Assembly (NCBI RefSeq): GCF_004101245.1
Contig: NZ_SCIN01000004.1
Coordinates: 62,001-126,000, forward strand
Direction: 5' to 3'
Length of the DNA: 64,000 bases
DNA from: Sphingomonas sp. UV9
GTDB lineage: Bacteria; Pseudomonadota; Alphaproteobacteria; Sphingomonadales; Sphingomonadaceae
This document shows, in pieces, positions 10,033-18,531 of the stretch (within the stretch, counting starts at the first letter, position 1; each line of letters opens with the position of its first letter). Position numbers and translations under genes: made by a program. The notes below the pieces were generated by a model that saw only the letters and a list, made by a program, of their open reading frames with translations, made no database searches and was not told where the DNA came from.

Positions 10033-11126
10033 CGTCGAGCGTTCGAAAGGCCGATCCCGCAGTCAGCGTGGTTATGGCCGCGTATAACGGCGCCGGCTTG
10101 ATCGAGGAAACGCTCGCCAGCCTCCAGGCGCAGATTTTCGGCGATTTCGAGGTGATCGTGGTCGACGACTGCTCGACCGACGACACCCGCGAGGTGGTGC
10201 GCGCCTGGCCCGATCCGCGCGTGCGACTGGTGGAGATGGCGAAAAATGGCGGCCCGGTGCTCGCGCGCAACCGCGGCTTTGCGGAGGCGCGCGGGCGCTA
10301 CATCGCCGCGCTCGACCACGACGATATCTGCCGCCCCGATCGCTTCGCGCGGCAGGTGGCGTATCTCGACGCGCATCCGGACACCGTCCTGCTGGGCACT
10401 GCCGCCGAGCTTCTGACCGCAGGCGTCGTCGGCCCGTCCAGTTATGCGCCGACCACGACGCCCGCGCTGGTCGCGTGGCTGACGTCTATCGAGAACCCGC
10501 TGGTCTGGTCGTCGACGATGATGCGGACCGAGGTTGCGCGGCGGCTCGATCCGGTGACGCGACCCGAACTCCTCTACGCCGAGGATTTCGACCTGTATCA
10601 GCGGATCCAGCATTTTGGCGCGATCGCGCGGCTGGACGAGGCGCTGGTGCTGTACCGCGTCCATCCCGGCGGCGTCTCGAAGCGCTTCGTCGACACGATG
10701 GAGGCGGCGTCGGTGCGAGTCCTGACCGAACGCTATGCCCGCCTGTTCGACGATCGTGCGGAGCGGGTCGCGCGGCTGATCATGCTGCACAACATGGCCA
10801 AGCGCCCGGTCCCCGATCGCGCCGCGCTGGCGACGCTGGGGAGTGCGCTGGGCGTGATCCAGGCGGACTTCCTGGCGACGCACGACTGCTCCGCGCACGA
10901 CATCCGCCTGATCCGCTGGGAGACGGCACGACGGTGGGGCGATATCGGCCGCGCGGGCTTGCGAGCCGGAACGATCCGGCTGGCCGACGTGCTCGCCGTG
11001 CGGCCCGATCACCTCGGGCTGGGGTATGCCGGGCTGGAGGCGCTGCTGTGGTCGGGACTCATCGGCGGCGTCCGCCGCGCGCGCCGGCGGATGGAGCAAA
11101 GCCGGATGGCGCAGACTGCGGAGTAG
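10029..11126 (+). CDS. Family 2 glycosyltransferase
   Basis: The GTG start at 10029 overlaps the preceding stop (GTGA), giving a 365-residue protein. The N-terminal GT-A domain is clear: VSVVMAAYNG strand and turn, the VIVVDDCSTDDT nucleotide-binding segment, and a DHDD motif in the DXD position that coordinates metal and sugar nucleotide. The C-terminal 150 residues are helical without an obvious second domain. There are no strong membrane spans, so it is probably cytoplasmic or peripheral. Donor and acceptor are unknown; coupling to the aminotransferase-oxidoreductase suggests it transfers the sugar that enzyme helps make. Confidence 0.88.
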   Translation: MTSSVRKADPAVSVVMAAYNGAGLIEETLASLQAQIFGDFEVIVVDDCSTDDTREVVRAWPDPRVRLVEMAKNGGPVLARNRGFAEARGRYIAALDHDDICRPDRFARQVAYLDAHPDTVLLGTAAELLTAGVVGPSSYAPTTTPALVAWLTSIENPLVWSSTMMRTEVARRLDPVTRPELLYAEDFDLYQRIQHFGAIARLDEALVLYRVHPGGVSKRFVDTMEAASVRVLTERYARLFDDRAERVARLIMLHNMAKRPVPDRAALATLGSALGVIQADFLATHDCSAHDIRLIRWETARRWGDIGRAGLRAGTIRLADVLAVRPDHLGLGYAGLEALLWSGLIGGVRRARRRMEQSRMAQTAE

Positions 11127-11173
11127 GAAAGCGGCAAGCGGATAAGCTGGAGAAACCTGGCACCCAATCATCG

Positions 11174-11259
11174 CCGTCACCCCAGCGAAAGCTGGGGTAT
11201 TTCACGAGGCGGGTGACGCCCGCCTAAACGGGATATCCCAGCGTTCGCTGGGATGACGG
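11174..11259. repeat. Composite palindromic element between convergent genes
   Basis: Two outer hairpin arms (ccgtcaccccagcg... at 11174 and ...cgctgggatgacgg ending at 11259) are inverted relative to each other and enclose a small GGCGGG/CCCGCC hairpin. It sits between the ends of the convergent glycosyltransferase and L,D-transpeptidase genes, where it can terminate both. Confidence 0.8.
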
Positions 11260-11265
11260 CTGAAA

Positions 11266-11970
11266 TCAGACCTTGGCCGCGTAGATCATCCGGCCCGTAC
11301 CAAGCCGCGCGAACACCTGATCCAGGTCGCGCTCGCCGACCGCGAAGCAGCCCTGGCTGCGACCGAGCATGCCGTGGGTCTCGATCATGTCCTTGTTCGC
11401 ATACCACGCCGAGTGCACCACGATCGCGCGGTCGAGCGCGTTGTCGTTGGTCGGATCCAGCCCGATCAGGCGCTGCGAACGGCCATGCTTGCCGACATAG
11501 TAATCGTCGGTGACGAACGCGCCTTCCGAAGACGCATTGGAGCCGAAGCGGTTCGAGAAGCGCTCCAGATACCCGGTATGCGCCGGATCCGAGCCGCTGC
11601 CGTGCGCGACCAGCAGCGACGTGCTCCGCCCGCTGGCGAGATCGACGAAATGGAAGCGGGGCTTGCCCGACGCCGCCGCGAAATCGGCGATCGCGATCCG
11701 GTCGTGATGCTGGATGCGGCTGCCGTGACGGCTGAGCGAGGCCATCGCCTGACGCAGCAGGTCCGGACGAACCACTTTCGGCGAGGTGACCGCAACCGTG
11801 GTGCGCGGCAGCGGTGGCTGCGACATCGGCTTCAGGTCGCGCGCCGTCAGCGGACGTCCGAGCCGCGTCGTTGCGGAAACGGTACCCGGTACCGCCAGAG
11901 CCCCCGCCAAAACCAAACCGTTCTTCAGAAGCGCGCGTCGTTCGCGCACATGACCGTGATCGTCGTGCAT
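11266..11970 (-). CDS. L,D-transpeptidase of the YkuD_2 type, exported
   Basis: The ATG at 11970 starts a 234-residue protein with an RERRALLK-type N terminus followed by a hydrophobic stretch; the twin arginines suggest Tat export. The catalytic region carries His199 (ETHG) and Cys208 (GRSQGCFA), the YkuD_2 arrangement in which SQGC replaces the SHGC of classical YkuD enzymes. Such enzymes are thought to act on the peptidoglycan of the cell wall; the precise reaction is not established for this subfamily. It is divergent from a classical YkuD L,D-transpeptidase at 12176, sharing a 205-base promoter region. Confidence 0.85.
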   Translation of the reverse strand: MHDDHGHVRERRALLKNGLVLAGALAVPGTVSATTRLGRPLTARDLKPMSQPPLPRTTVAVTSPKVVRPDLLRQAMASLSRHGSRIQHHDRIAIADFAAASGKPRFHFVDLASGRSTSLLVAHGSGSDPAHTGYLERFSNRFGSNASSEGAFVTDDYYVGKHGRSQRLIGLDPTNDNALDRAIVVHSAWYANKDMIETHGMLGRSQGCFAVGERDLDQVFARLGTGRMIYAAKV

Positions 11971-12175
11971 CGATTTTCCCGTAATTGCCCCAATTCCCGT
12001 GAGCCCGGTATAGCCGATTTTCGGTGAATATTCTGCAACCTTTTCCACCGGTTGTGGGTCTGTTCCCTCGAACTACCCCGGCTTGGGGTCGGTTCGTCGA
12101 CTCAACCCGTGCAGCGGCACATTCCGGAGAATCGTGCGTTGGGCGAAATATCGAGACTCGGGGGCGGACGGAAGA

Positions 12176-12790
12176 ATGAGCAGGATGGCGTGGTCGGTTA
12201 GGGCAGTGGGGCTGACCCTGGCGCTGCTTATGAGCACAAATCCCGCTCTGGCCGCGTCTGCCGGCGCACTCGCTGCGATGCCGATCGAGCAGGCCGCGAC
12301 AGAACTCTCGCCGAACCAGTTCGTCTGGAAGGACGATACCGCAAGCGGGGCCGCAAGCGAGCCGGTCAGCATCGTCATCAGCCTGCTGGCGCAGCGTGCG
12401 TTCGTCTATCGCGGCTCGACGATGATCGCGGCGACGACAATTTCCAGCGGCAAGAACGGCAAGGACACGCCGCTCGGCACCTATCCGATTTTGCAGAAGA
12501 ACGCGGTCCACAAGTCGAATCTGTATAACGATGCGTCGATGCCGTTCATGCAGCGGCTCACCTGGGACGGCATTGCGATCCACGCGGGGCGAAATCCGGG
12601 CTTTCCCGATTCGCATGGCTGCATTCGCGTGCCGCTCGGTTTTGCGAAGCGGTTGTTTGGGGTGACGACGCTGGGGACGACCGTGACCGTGACGGACGAT
12701 TTCGAGGGTGGCGCGATGCCGGAGCCGCCGGTTGCGGATCAGGAGACCGCGATCGCCAATCTGCGCCAGTCGGTCTCGCTCGATCCGTGA
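12176..12790 (+). CDS. L,D-transpeptidase, classical YkuD domain, exported
   Basis: The ATG at 12176 follows a ggacggaag ribosome site and opens into a signal peptide ending near ALAA. The mature part holds one YkuD domain with the complete signature HAGRNPGFPDSHGCIRVP, the nucleophile being Cys149. At 204 residues it has no peptidoglycan-binding module. Such enzymes form 3-3 crosslinks or attach proteins to peptidoglycan in the periplasm. The neighbouring divergent YkuD_2 gene suggests shared control of cell-wall remodelling. Confidence 0.9.
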   Translation: MSRMAWSVRAVGLTLALLMSTNPALAASAGALAAMPIEQAATELSPNQFVWKDDTASGAASEPVSIVISLLAQRAFVYRGSTMIAATTISSGKNGKDTPLGTYPILQKNAVHKSNLYNDASMPFMQRLTWDGIAIHAGRNPGFPDSHGCIRVPLGFAKRLFGVTTLGTTVTVTDDFEGGAMPEPPVADQETAIANLRQSVSLDP

Positions 12791-12793
12791 CTT

Positions 12794-12890
12794 CGTCATG
12801 CCGGGCTTGTTCCGGCATCCACGGTTCCGCATGCTCACGGCTGATCAGTTGGCGGAACCGTGGACCCCGGAAACCAGTCCGGGGTGACGG
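12794..12890. repeat. Nested inverted repeat between convergent genes
   Basis: The outer arms are cgtcatgccgggcttg... and ...ccggggtgacgg; the inner arms ccacggttccgc and gcggaaccgtgg are exact complements. It ends one base before the stop codon of the HAD gene and four bases after the YkuD stop, so it probably works as a two-way terminator. Confidence 0.8.
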
Positions 12891-13568
12891 TCAGCCTGCG
12901 ATCGGGAGCCCCAGCTCGACCAACCGCGCGCGAAAATCCGCCGCGTCCGTGAACAGCACCGATTCGATTCCCAAAGCCCGCGCCGCGCCCACGTTCGCCG
13001 GATTGTCGTCGACGAACACCGCGTCCGCCGCGGCCAGCCCGAATCGCTCCAGCGCCAGCCGATAGATCGCTGCGTCCGGCTTCACCATCTTCTCTTCGCC
13101 CGACACGACCACGTCGCGAAACCGATCGAACAGCCGTGCTTCACGCGCGCGGAAGGGTGGCCAGAACTCGTGGCTGAAGTTCGTGATCGCGAACAGCGGC
13201 ACGCCGGCCGCGTCCAGTTCCTCGACGATTTCGTGCATGCCTGCGATCCCCGCGCCGATGCTCTCGTTGAAACGAGGCCCCCAGGCGGCGATCAGCGCGG
13301 CATGCTGCGGATGCAACGCTGCAAGCTCCGCCGAGGTGTCGGCGAAGTCACGGCCAGCATCATGCTGGAAGTGCCAATCGATCGTGACGACGTCGCGCAG
13401 GAACGCGTCGAGCGCCCGATCGTCATCGATCAGGCGCTCGTACAGGATCCGGGGATCCCAGTCGTAAAGGACACGACCGACGTCGAAAATGACGGCGGTC
13501 GGCAGGGGATTAGCCCTGGCGTGCCTTGAAGCGACGGTTGGTCTTGTTGATGACGTAGGTACGGCCAC
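12891..13568 (-). CDS. HAD-superfamily hydrolase (class IA-like)
   Basis: Motif I is atypical: FDVGRVLYD with the nucleophile Asp, then Gly-Arg where many relatives have Asp-Gly. Motif II lies in ITNFS, the motif III lysine in GEEKMVKPD, and motif IV in FVDDNPAN. The 225-residue frame begins at GTG 13568, but its first 21 residues would be read through the end of rpmJ in another frame and do not look like HAD sequence. The conserved domain starts at about residue 24 (TAVIFDVG). The only other near-start is a CTG at 13505, five bases after the rpmJ stop, so the true start is uncertain. Substrate unknown; probably a small phosphate ester. Confidence 0.85.
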   Translation of the reverse strand: MAVPTSSTRPTVASRHARANPLPTAVIFDVGRVLYDWDPRILYERLIDDDRALDAFLRDVVTIDWHFQHDAGRDFADTSAELAALHPQHAALIAAWGPRFNESIGAGIAGMHEIVEELDAAGVPLFAITNFSHEFWPPFRAREARLFDRFRDVVVSGEEKMVKPDAAIYRLALERFGLAAADAVFVDDNPANVGAARALGIESVLFTDAADFRARLVELGLPIAG

Positions 13569-13635
13569 GACGACGGATCACGCGGTTATCGCGATGGCGA
13601 TCCTTGAGCGACTTCAGGGAATTGCGGATCTTCAT
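13510..13635 (-). CDS. rpmJ: 50S ribosomal protein L36
   Basis: This is a 41-residue, very basic protein starting MKIRNSLKSLKDRHR and ending RRFKARQG. It is the zinc-less form of L36: the cysteines of the zinc ribbon are absent (RHRDNRVIRRRGRTYVINK). The start is the ATG at 13635, consistent with the family N terminus; upstream in-frame sequence is not L36. Its 3' end overlaps or abuts the start of the HAD hydrolase gene, suggesting co-transcription. Confidence 0.95.
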   Translation of the reverse strand: MKIRNSLKSLKDRHRDNRVIRRRGRTYVINKTNRRFKARQG

Positions 13636-13808
13636 GATCGATTCGCTTCTTTTCAATTCTAGGTGTGCGGAAAGACGGGATCGCCTAATGGCGGGGTGTG
13701 TCCAAGTCAAGCAACGGACGCGTTCGTACCACCAGGAGGGCATCCCATCCGGGAACCCACTCGGCCGGTCCGAGCGTTACTGTAGCGCAACATTCTAAGG
13801 AAGTCCCG

Positions 13809-14423
13809 ATGGCGGTTCGTTCGATCCTGGTCCTGGCGCTGGCAGGCGCATCCCTCACCGCGTGCGCGACCGGCCCGTCGCTGCCGCCGACCGAGGTGCT
13901 GCGCTATCATCTCGGCGAGCCGATCGAACGTGGTACGATCGGGGTCCAGCCGCTCACCGGCGGCGGCCCTGCCAGCCTGGAGTTCAAGACCTATGCCGCC
14001 GCCGTGCAGGGCGAGTTGCTCAAGGCCGGATATAGCGTGCCGATGGCAGGTGCAAAGCCGCTGCTCGTCGCGACCGTCGGCTTCGCGCGCACCACGCAGG
14101 CCGGCCCGCCCAAGCGGTCGCCGATCAGCATCGGCCTCGGCGGCGGCGGCTTCAGCGGCGGTCGTGGCGGTGGCGGCCTCGGTCTCGGCGGCGGGGTCGG
14201 CTTCCCGATCGGCGGCGGGGGGAGCACGGCGATCCTCGTCTCCGAACTGTCGGTGACGATCAAGCGTACCGCCGACCAGTCGCCCGTCTGGGAAGGCCGC
14301 GCACAGACCTTCGCCGATGCGCGCAAGGAGGATGCGACGACCGATATTCAGGCCGGGAAGCTCGCCCGCGCGCTGTTCATGGGGTTCCCCGGTGAGTCTG
14401 GGCGCACTATTCAGGTGAAATGA
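13809..14423 (+). CDS. DUF4136-type lipoprotein
   Basis: The ATG at 13809 follows aaggaag and gives 204 residues with a lipoprotein signal peptide; the lipobox is LTAC and the acylated cysteine is near residue 18. The mature part resembles DUF4136 proteins: short beta-strands, a glycine-rich central stretch (about 14135-14220) and a C-terminal strand-helix pair. It is probably periplasmic and membrane-anchored; function unknown. The stop codon overlaps the next gene's ATG (ATGA), coupling it to an M14 carboxypeptidase. Confidence 0.75.
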   Translation: MAVRSILVLALAGASLTACATGPSLPPTEVLRYHLGEPIERGTIGVQPLTGGGPASLEFKTYAAAVQGELLKAGYSVPMAGAKPLLVATVGFARTTQAGPPKRSPISIGLGGGGFSGGRGGGGLGLGGGVGFPIGGGGSTAILVSELSVTIKRTADQSPVWEGRAQTFADARKEDATTDIQAGKLARALFMGFPGESGRTIQVK

Positions 14424-15556
14424 ACGCCGAAACCATGACCCCCGTCGCCATCAATGCCGCCTTTGATGGTGGCAACATCCGTGTTGTCGCCATCGAGGGA
14501 GACCGAATCGACCTGGAGATCGTGACGGACTTCCAGTCCGACTTTTTCCAGTGGTTCTATTTCCGAGTGGCGGGGGCGGCCGGCCGTACACTCACCTATC
14601 GCATCCTCAATGCAGGCAAGTCGGCGTATCCGTTCGGCTGGCCGGGCTACAAGACGCGCGCCAGCACCGATCGGCAGGCGTGGCGGATGATCGAGACGCG
14701 CTATGCCGACGGCATGCTCGAATTCGACTTCACCGCCGACACCGATCTCGCCTGGTTCGCCTATTTCGCGCCGTACACGATGGAGATGCACGAGGCGGTG
14801 GTGGCGCGCACCGCGTTGCAGCCTGGCGTCACGCACCGCGAGCTCGGCCAGTCGCTCGACGGGCAGGCGATCGATTGCTTCACGATCGGGTCGGGGCCGA
14901 AGCAGGTCTGGATCTATGGTCGCCAGCATCCCGGCGAATCGATGGCCGAATGGTGGATGGAGGGCGCGCTCGAGCGGCTGACCGATTCGGCCGATCCGAT
15001 CACGGCGGCGCTGCTGACCAAGGCGACGTTCAACGTCGTGCCGAACATGAATCCCGACGGGACGCGCCGCGGGCATCTGCGCACCAATGCGATCGGCGTG
15101 AACCTCAACCGCGAATGGCATACGCCGACGCCCGAGAAGAGCCCCGAAGTGCTCTGCGTCCGCAACGCGATGGACCAGACCGGCGTCGACGTCGCCATGG
15201 ACATCCACGGCGACGAGGCGATCCCGGCGAACTTCATCGCCGGGTTCGAGGGCATCCCGTCCTGGACCGACGCGCACGGCGAGAAATTCTACGACTATGG
15301 CCGGCGGCTTGCGGTGCACACGCCCGATTTCCAGACCGAGAAGGGCTATCCCAAGTCCGCGGCCGGCTCGGCGAACCTGTCGATGTCGACCAATCAGGTC
15401 GCCGAGCGGTTCGGCGCGGTGTCGATGACCTTGGAAATGCCGTTCAAGGATCACGACGCCAACGCCGATCCCGCGTTCGGCTGGTCGCCCGAGCGCTCGA
15501 AGCGGCTCGCCCATGCGATGTTGGAGACGCTCGCCGACATGATCGACGATATATAA
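14420..15556 (+). CDS. Cytosolic carboxypeptidase-like M14 zinc peptidase
   Basis: The protein has 378 residues and no signal peptide. An N-terminal beta-domain of about 125 residues (ending FAPYT) precedes the peptidase domain, the arrangement of bacterial and eukaryotic cytosolic carboxypeptidases (M14 subfamily B). Zinc ligands are visible as His170 and Glu173 in RQHPGES and His263 in DIHGDE; NLNREW supplies the substrate-binding asparagine-arginine pair, and Glu in MTLEMPF is the likely general base. The start overlaps the lipoprotein stop by four bases. The natural substrate in bacteria is not known; trimming of acidic or side-chain peptides is possible. Confidence 0.88.
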   Translation: MNAETMTPVAINAAFDGGNIRVVAIEGDRIDLEIVTDFQSDFFQWFYFRVAGAAGRTLTYRILNAGKSAYPFGWPGYKTRASTDRQAWRMIETRYADGMLEFDFTADTDLAWFAYFAPYTMEMHEAVVARTALQPGVTHRELGQSLDGQAIDCFTIGSGPKQVWIYGRQHPGESMAEWWMEGALERLTDSADPITAALLTKATFNVVPNMNPDGTRRGHLRTNAIGVNLNREWHTPTPEKSPEVLCVRNAMDQTGVDVAMDIHGDEAIPANFIAGFEGIPSWTDAHGEKFYDYGRRLAVHTPDFQTEKGYPKSAAGSANLSMSTNQVAERFGAVSMTLEMPFKDHDANADPAFGWSPERSKRLAHAMLETLADMIDDI

Positions 15557-15695
15557 AGCTATATCAATGACTTAAGGGGGCGTCGTAAAGCGCAGGCGGC
15601 ACACTGAACGGCGATCTTGGTGTAACCTTATCCTAACCTTTGCCGGCCCCCTCTTCCTACCAGCCTCCCTTGTCCCGACTTTTGCAGGAGCCCCG

Positions 15696-16382
15696 ATGCC
15701 CACTCTCGTCCTGATCCGCCACGGCCAGTCCACCTGGAACCTCGAGAACCGCTTCACCGGCTGGTGGGACGTCGACATGACCGCCAAGGGCGAGGCCGAG
15801 GCCAAGGCCGCCGGCGAGCTGATGGCCGCCAAGGGCCTCGATTTCGACCAGACCTTCGTCAGCCTGCAGACCCGCGCGATCAAGACGCTCAACATCGCGC
15901 TGGAGGCGATGGGCCGGCTCTGGCTGCCGGTCGAGAAGGACTGGCGCCTCAACGAGCGGCACTATGGCGGGCTCACCGGCCTCGACAAGGCCGAGACCGC
16001 GGCAAAGCACGGCGACGCGCAGGTCCACACCTGGCGCCGCAGCTTCGACATCCCGCCCCCCGTGATGGAGGACGGCAGCGAATTCGACCTGTCGAAGGAC
16101 CGCCGCTACGACGGCATCGCGATCCCCAGGACCGAGAGCCTGAAGGACACGATCGACCGCGTCCTCCCCTATTGGGACGCCCGCATCGCGCCAGCCCTGA
16201 AGGACGGCCAGCGCATCCTGATCTCCGCCCACGGCAACTCGCTCCGCGCACTGGTGAAGCACCTTTCGAACATCCCAGACGACGAGATCACGAGCCTCGA
16301 GATCCCGACCGGCCAGCCGATCGTCTACGAACTCGACGCCGACCTGACCGCGACGGACCGCTACTACCTGAGCGAACGGTAA
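15696..16382 (+). CDS. gpmA: 2,3-bisphosphoglycerate-dependent phosphoglycerate mutase
   Basis: This 228-residue enzyme interconverts 3- and 2-phosphoglycerate in glycolysis and gluconeogenesis. The phosphohistidine motif RHGQSTWN is at residues 8-15, the second catalytic His lies in SAHGNSLRAL, and NERHYGGLTGLDKAETAAKHG is the cofactor-dependent signature. Length and motifs match GpmA. A ggag ribosome site precedes the ATG. It is flanked by intergenic regions on both sides, so it looks monocistronic. Confidence 0.96.
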   Translation: MPTLVLIRHGQSTWNLENRFTGWWDVDMTAKGEAEAKAAGELMAAKGLDFDQTFVSLQTRAIKTLNIALEAMGRLWLPVEKDWRLNERHYGGLTGLDKAETAAKHGDAQVHTWRRSFDIPPPVMEDGSEFDLSKDRRYDGIAIPRTESLKDTIDRVLPYWDARIAPALKDGQRILISAHGNSLRALVKHLSNIPDDEITSLEIPTGQPIVYELDADLTATDRYYLSER

Positions 16383-16420
16383 GTCGCGCCTAGCGACTAA
16401 CGCCACCCCGGCCCCCGTTA

Positions 16421-16524
16421 CCACCCCGGCGAAGGCCGGGGTCCAATTGGAAAGGTGGATATAACGGAGCGCTGAGCCTCGTTAGAAGCGTCCCCCAATT
16501 GGGCCCCGGCCTTCGCCGGGGTGG
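16421..16524. repeat. Inverted repeat with 30-bp arms between gpmA and purE
   Basis: The arms at 16421-16450 and 16495-16524 are reverse complements with one mismatch in 30. Each arm is itself a hairpin (CCCCGGCGAAGGCCGGGG). The 44-base centre is unrelated. It belongs to the composite-palindrome family seen elsewhere in the window. A separate small hairpin (gtcgc/gcgac) lies at 16384-16397 right after the gpmA stop. Confidence 0.85.
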
Positions 16525-16647
16525 GGAGGTGGTGTGCGGGATAGCGTGTGGCGGGCATGTCGACCCGGCGAACAACTACCCCCAACACCCGTTGCCCTTA
16601 CCCCCCCACGTCGCTAGGCACGGCGCTCCTTCGATCTGGGGACGACC

Positions 16648-17124
<477 letters not shown>

Positions 17125-17135
17125 AAGACGACAGC

Positions 17136-18206
17136 ATGACCCCGCTTCCCCCCGGATCGACCATCGGCATCCTCGGCGGAGGCCAGCTCGGCCGCATGCT
17201 CGCGACCGCCGCCGCGCAGCTCGGTTATCACACGCACGTGCTCGCTCCCGACCAGGAGAGCGTCGCCGCGCAGTCCGCCTCGACCATGACGCGCGCCGAC
17301 TACCACAACCGCATCGTCCTCGCCGACTTCGCCGACGCCTGCGACGTCGTGACCTACGAGTTCGAGAACATCGCCGTGCAACCGGTCGAATGGCTCGCCG
17401 AACGCGTCCCCGTCCACCCCAGCCCGCGCGCGCTGAAGGTGGCGCAGGAGCGGATCGGCGAGAAACGCTTCGTGGAGAGCGTCGGCGGCCGTCCGGCACC
17501 CTGGGCGGCGGTCGACAGCCTCGACAGCCTGCTACGCGGCCTGGAGGCGGTCGGCACCCCCGCTGTGCTCAAGACCGCGCGCTTCGGCTATGACGGCAAG
17601 GGGCAGGTCAAGATCGATACCGTCGAGGCGGCGCAGGCCGCCTGGGACGCGATCGGCGGCCCCGCGGTGCTCGAAGCCTTCATCCCCTTCGACCACGAGT
17701 TCTCGATCCTGATCGCGCGCGGCCATGACGGGCACACGGTACGCTACGATCCGCCGCTCAATCTCCACCGCGACGCCATCCTGCGCCACTCGACCGTCCC
17801 AGCACCCGCTGCGGTATTGGCGCAGTCGGAGGAGGCTGCGGCGCTGGCCGGGCGGATCGCAGCGGAACTCGACTATGTCGGCGTGCTGGCGTGTGAGTTC
17901 TTCGTCGGCGCGGACGGCCCGGTGTTCAACGAGATGGCGCCCCGTGTTCACAATTCCGGGCATTGGACGATCGAGGGCGCCGAATGCTCGCAGTTCGAAA
18001 ACCACATCCGCGCGATCTGCGGCCTGCCCCTGGGTGCGACGACGCTGACCGGCCGTGAAGCGACGATGGAAAACCTGATCGGCAACGATGCCGATCGCTG
18101 GGCGGGGTTCCTCGCCGAACCCGGCGCGCATCTCCACCTCTACGGCAAGGGCACCGCGCGACCCGGCCGCAAGATGGGCCACGTCACGCGTATCGTCCGC
18201 GCTTAA
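17136..18206 (+). CDS. purK: N5-carboxyaminoimidazole ribonucleotide synthase
   Basis: This is a 356-residue ATP-grasp enzyme that makes N5-CAIR from AIR, bicarbonate and ATP. The N-terminal preATP-grasp domain shows GILGGGQLGRM; the ATP-grasp core has KTARFGYDGKGQ and the metal-binding end FNEMAPRVHNSGHWTIE, specific for PurK. It forms a two-gene operon with purE. Confidence 0.97.
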   Translation: MTPLPPGSTIGILGGGQLGRMLATAAAQLGYHTHVLAPDQESVAAQSASTMTRADYHNRIVLADFADACDVVTYEFENIAVQPVEWLAERVPVHPSPRALKVAQERIGEKRFVESVGGRPAPWAAVDSLDSLLRGLEAVGTPAVLKTARFGYDGKGQVKIDTVEAAQAAWDAIGGPAVLEAFIPFDHEFSILIARGHDGHTVRYDPPLNLHRDAILRHSTVPAPAAVLAQSEEAAALAGRIAAELDYVGVLACEFFVGADGPVFNEMAPRVHNSGHWTIEGAECSQFENHIRAICGLPLGATTLTGREATMENLIGNDADRWAGFLAEPGAHLHLYGKGTARPGRKMGHVTRIVRA

Positions 18207-18224
18207 CGCTGCCACGCAGCCCTT

Positions 18225-18373
18225 CCGTTCGTCCCGAGTAGCCGTCGAGTAGCCCTGCAAGGGTGTATCGAGACGGCGTATCGAGGGACTGGTTGGCGCG
18301 CGAAGCCCATGCTTCGATACGAGCCCTCGATACGCTTCTACGAAGCTACTCGGTCTCTACTCAGCACGAACGG
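18225..18373. repeat. Long degenerate inverted repeat between purK and tRNA-Phe
   Basis: CCGTTCGTCCCGAGTAG at the left end and CTACTCAGCACGAACGG at the right end are reverse complements with two mismatches. Between them several copies of a GTATCGAG/CTCGATAC word occur on both strands. It is a structurally different family from the CCCGGCG palindromes. Confidence 0.7.
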
Positions 18374-18402
18374 CGAGAGAGCAGCAGGGGGGGGTAAAAA
18401 AA

Positions 18403-18478
18403 TGGTGCCCGGAGACGGGGTCGAACCGCCGACACTGCGATTTTCAGTCGCATGCTCTACCAACTGAGCTATCCGGGC
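18403..18478 (-). tRNA. tRNA-Phe (GAA)
   Basis: A 76-base cloverleaf is read on the minus strand. The acceptor stem is GCCCGGA/TCCGGGC with discriminator A and an encoded CCA. The D-arm is AGCTCAGTTGGTAGAGC, the anticodon loop CTGAAAA contains GAA, and the T-loop is GTTCGACC. A run of six T follows the CCA on the coding strand and may end transcription. Confidence 0.97.
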
Positions 18479-18531
18479 ACGTCCGGTCTGGGACCGGAGA
18501 AGCGTCCGACCTTGCGATCGGAAGGGCGCGT

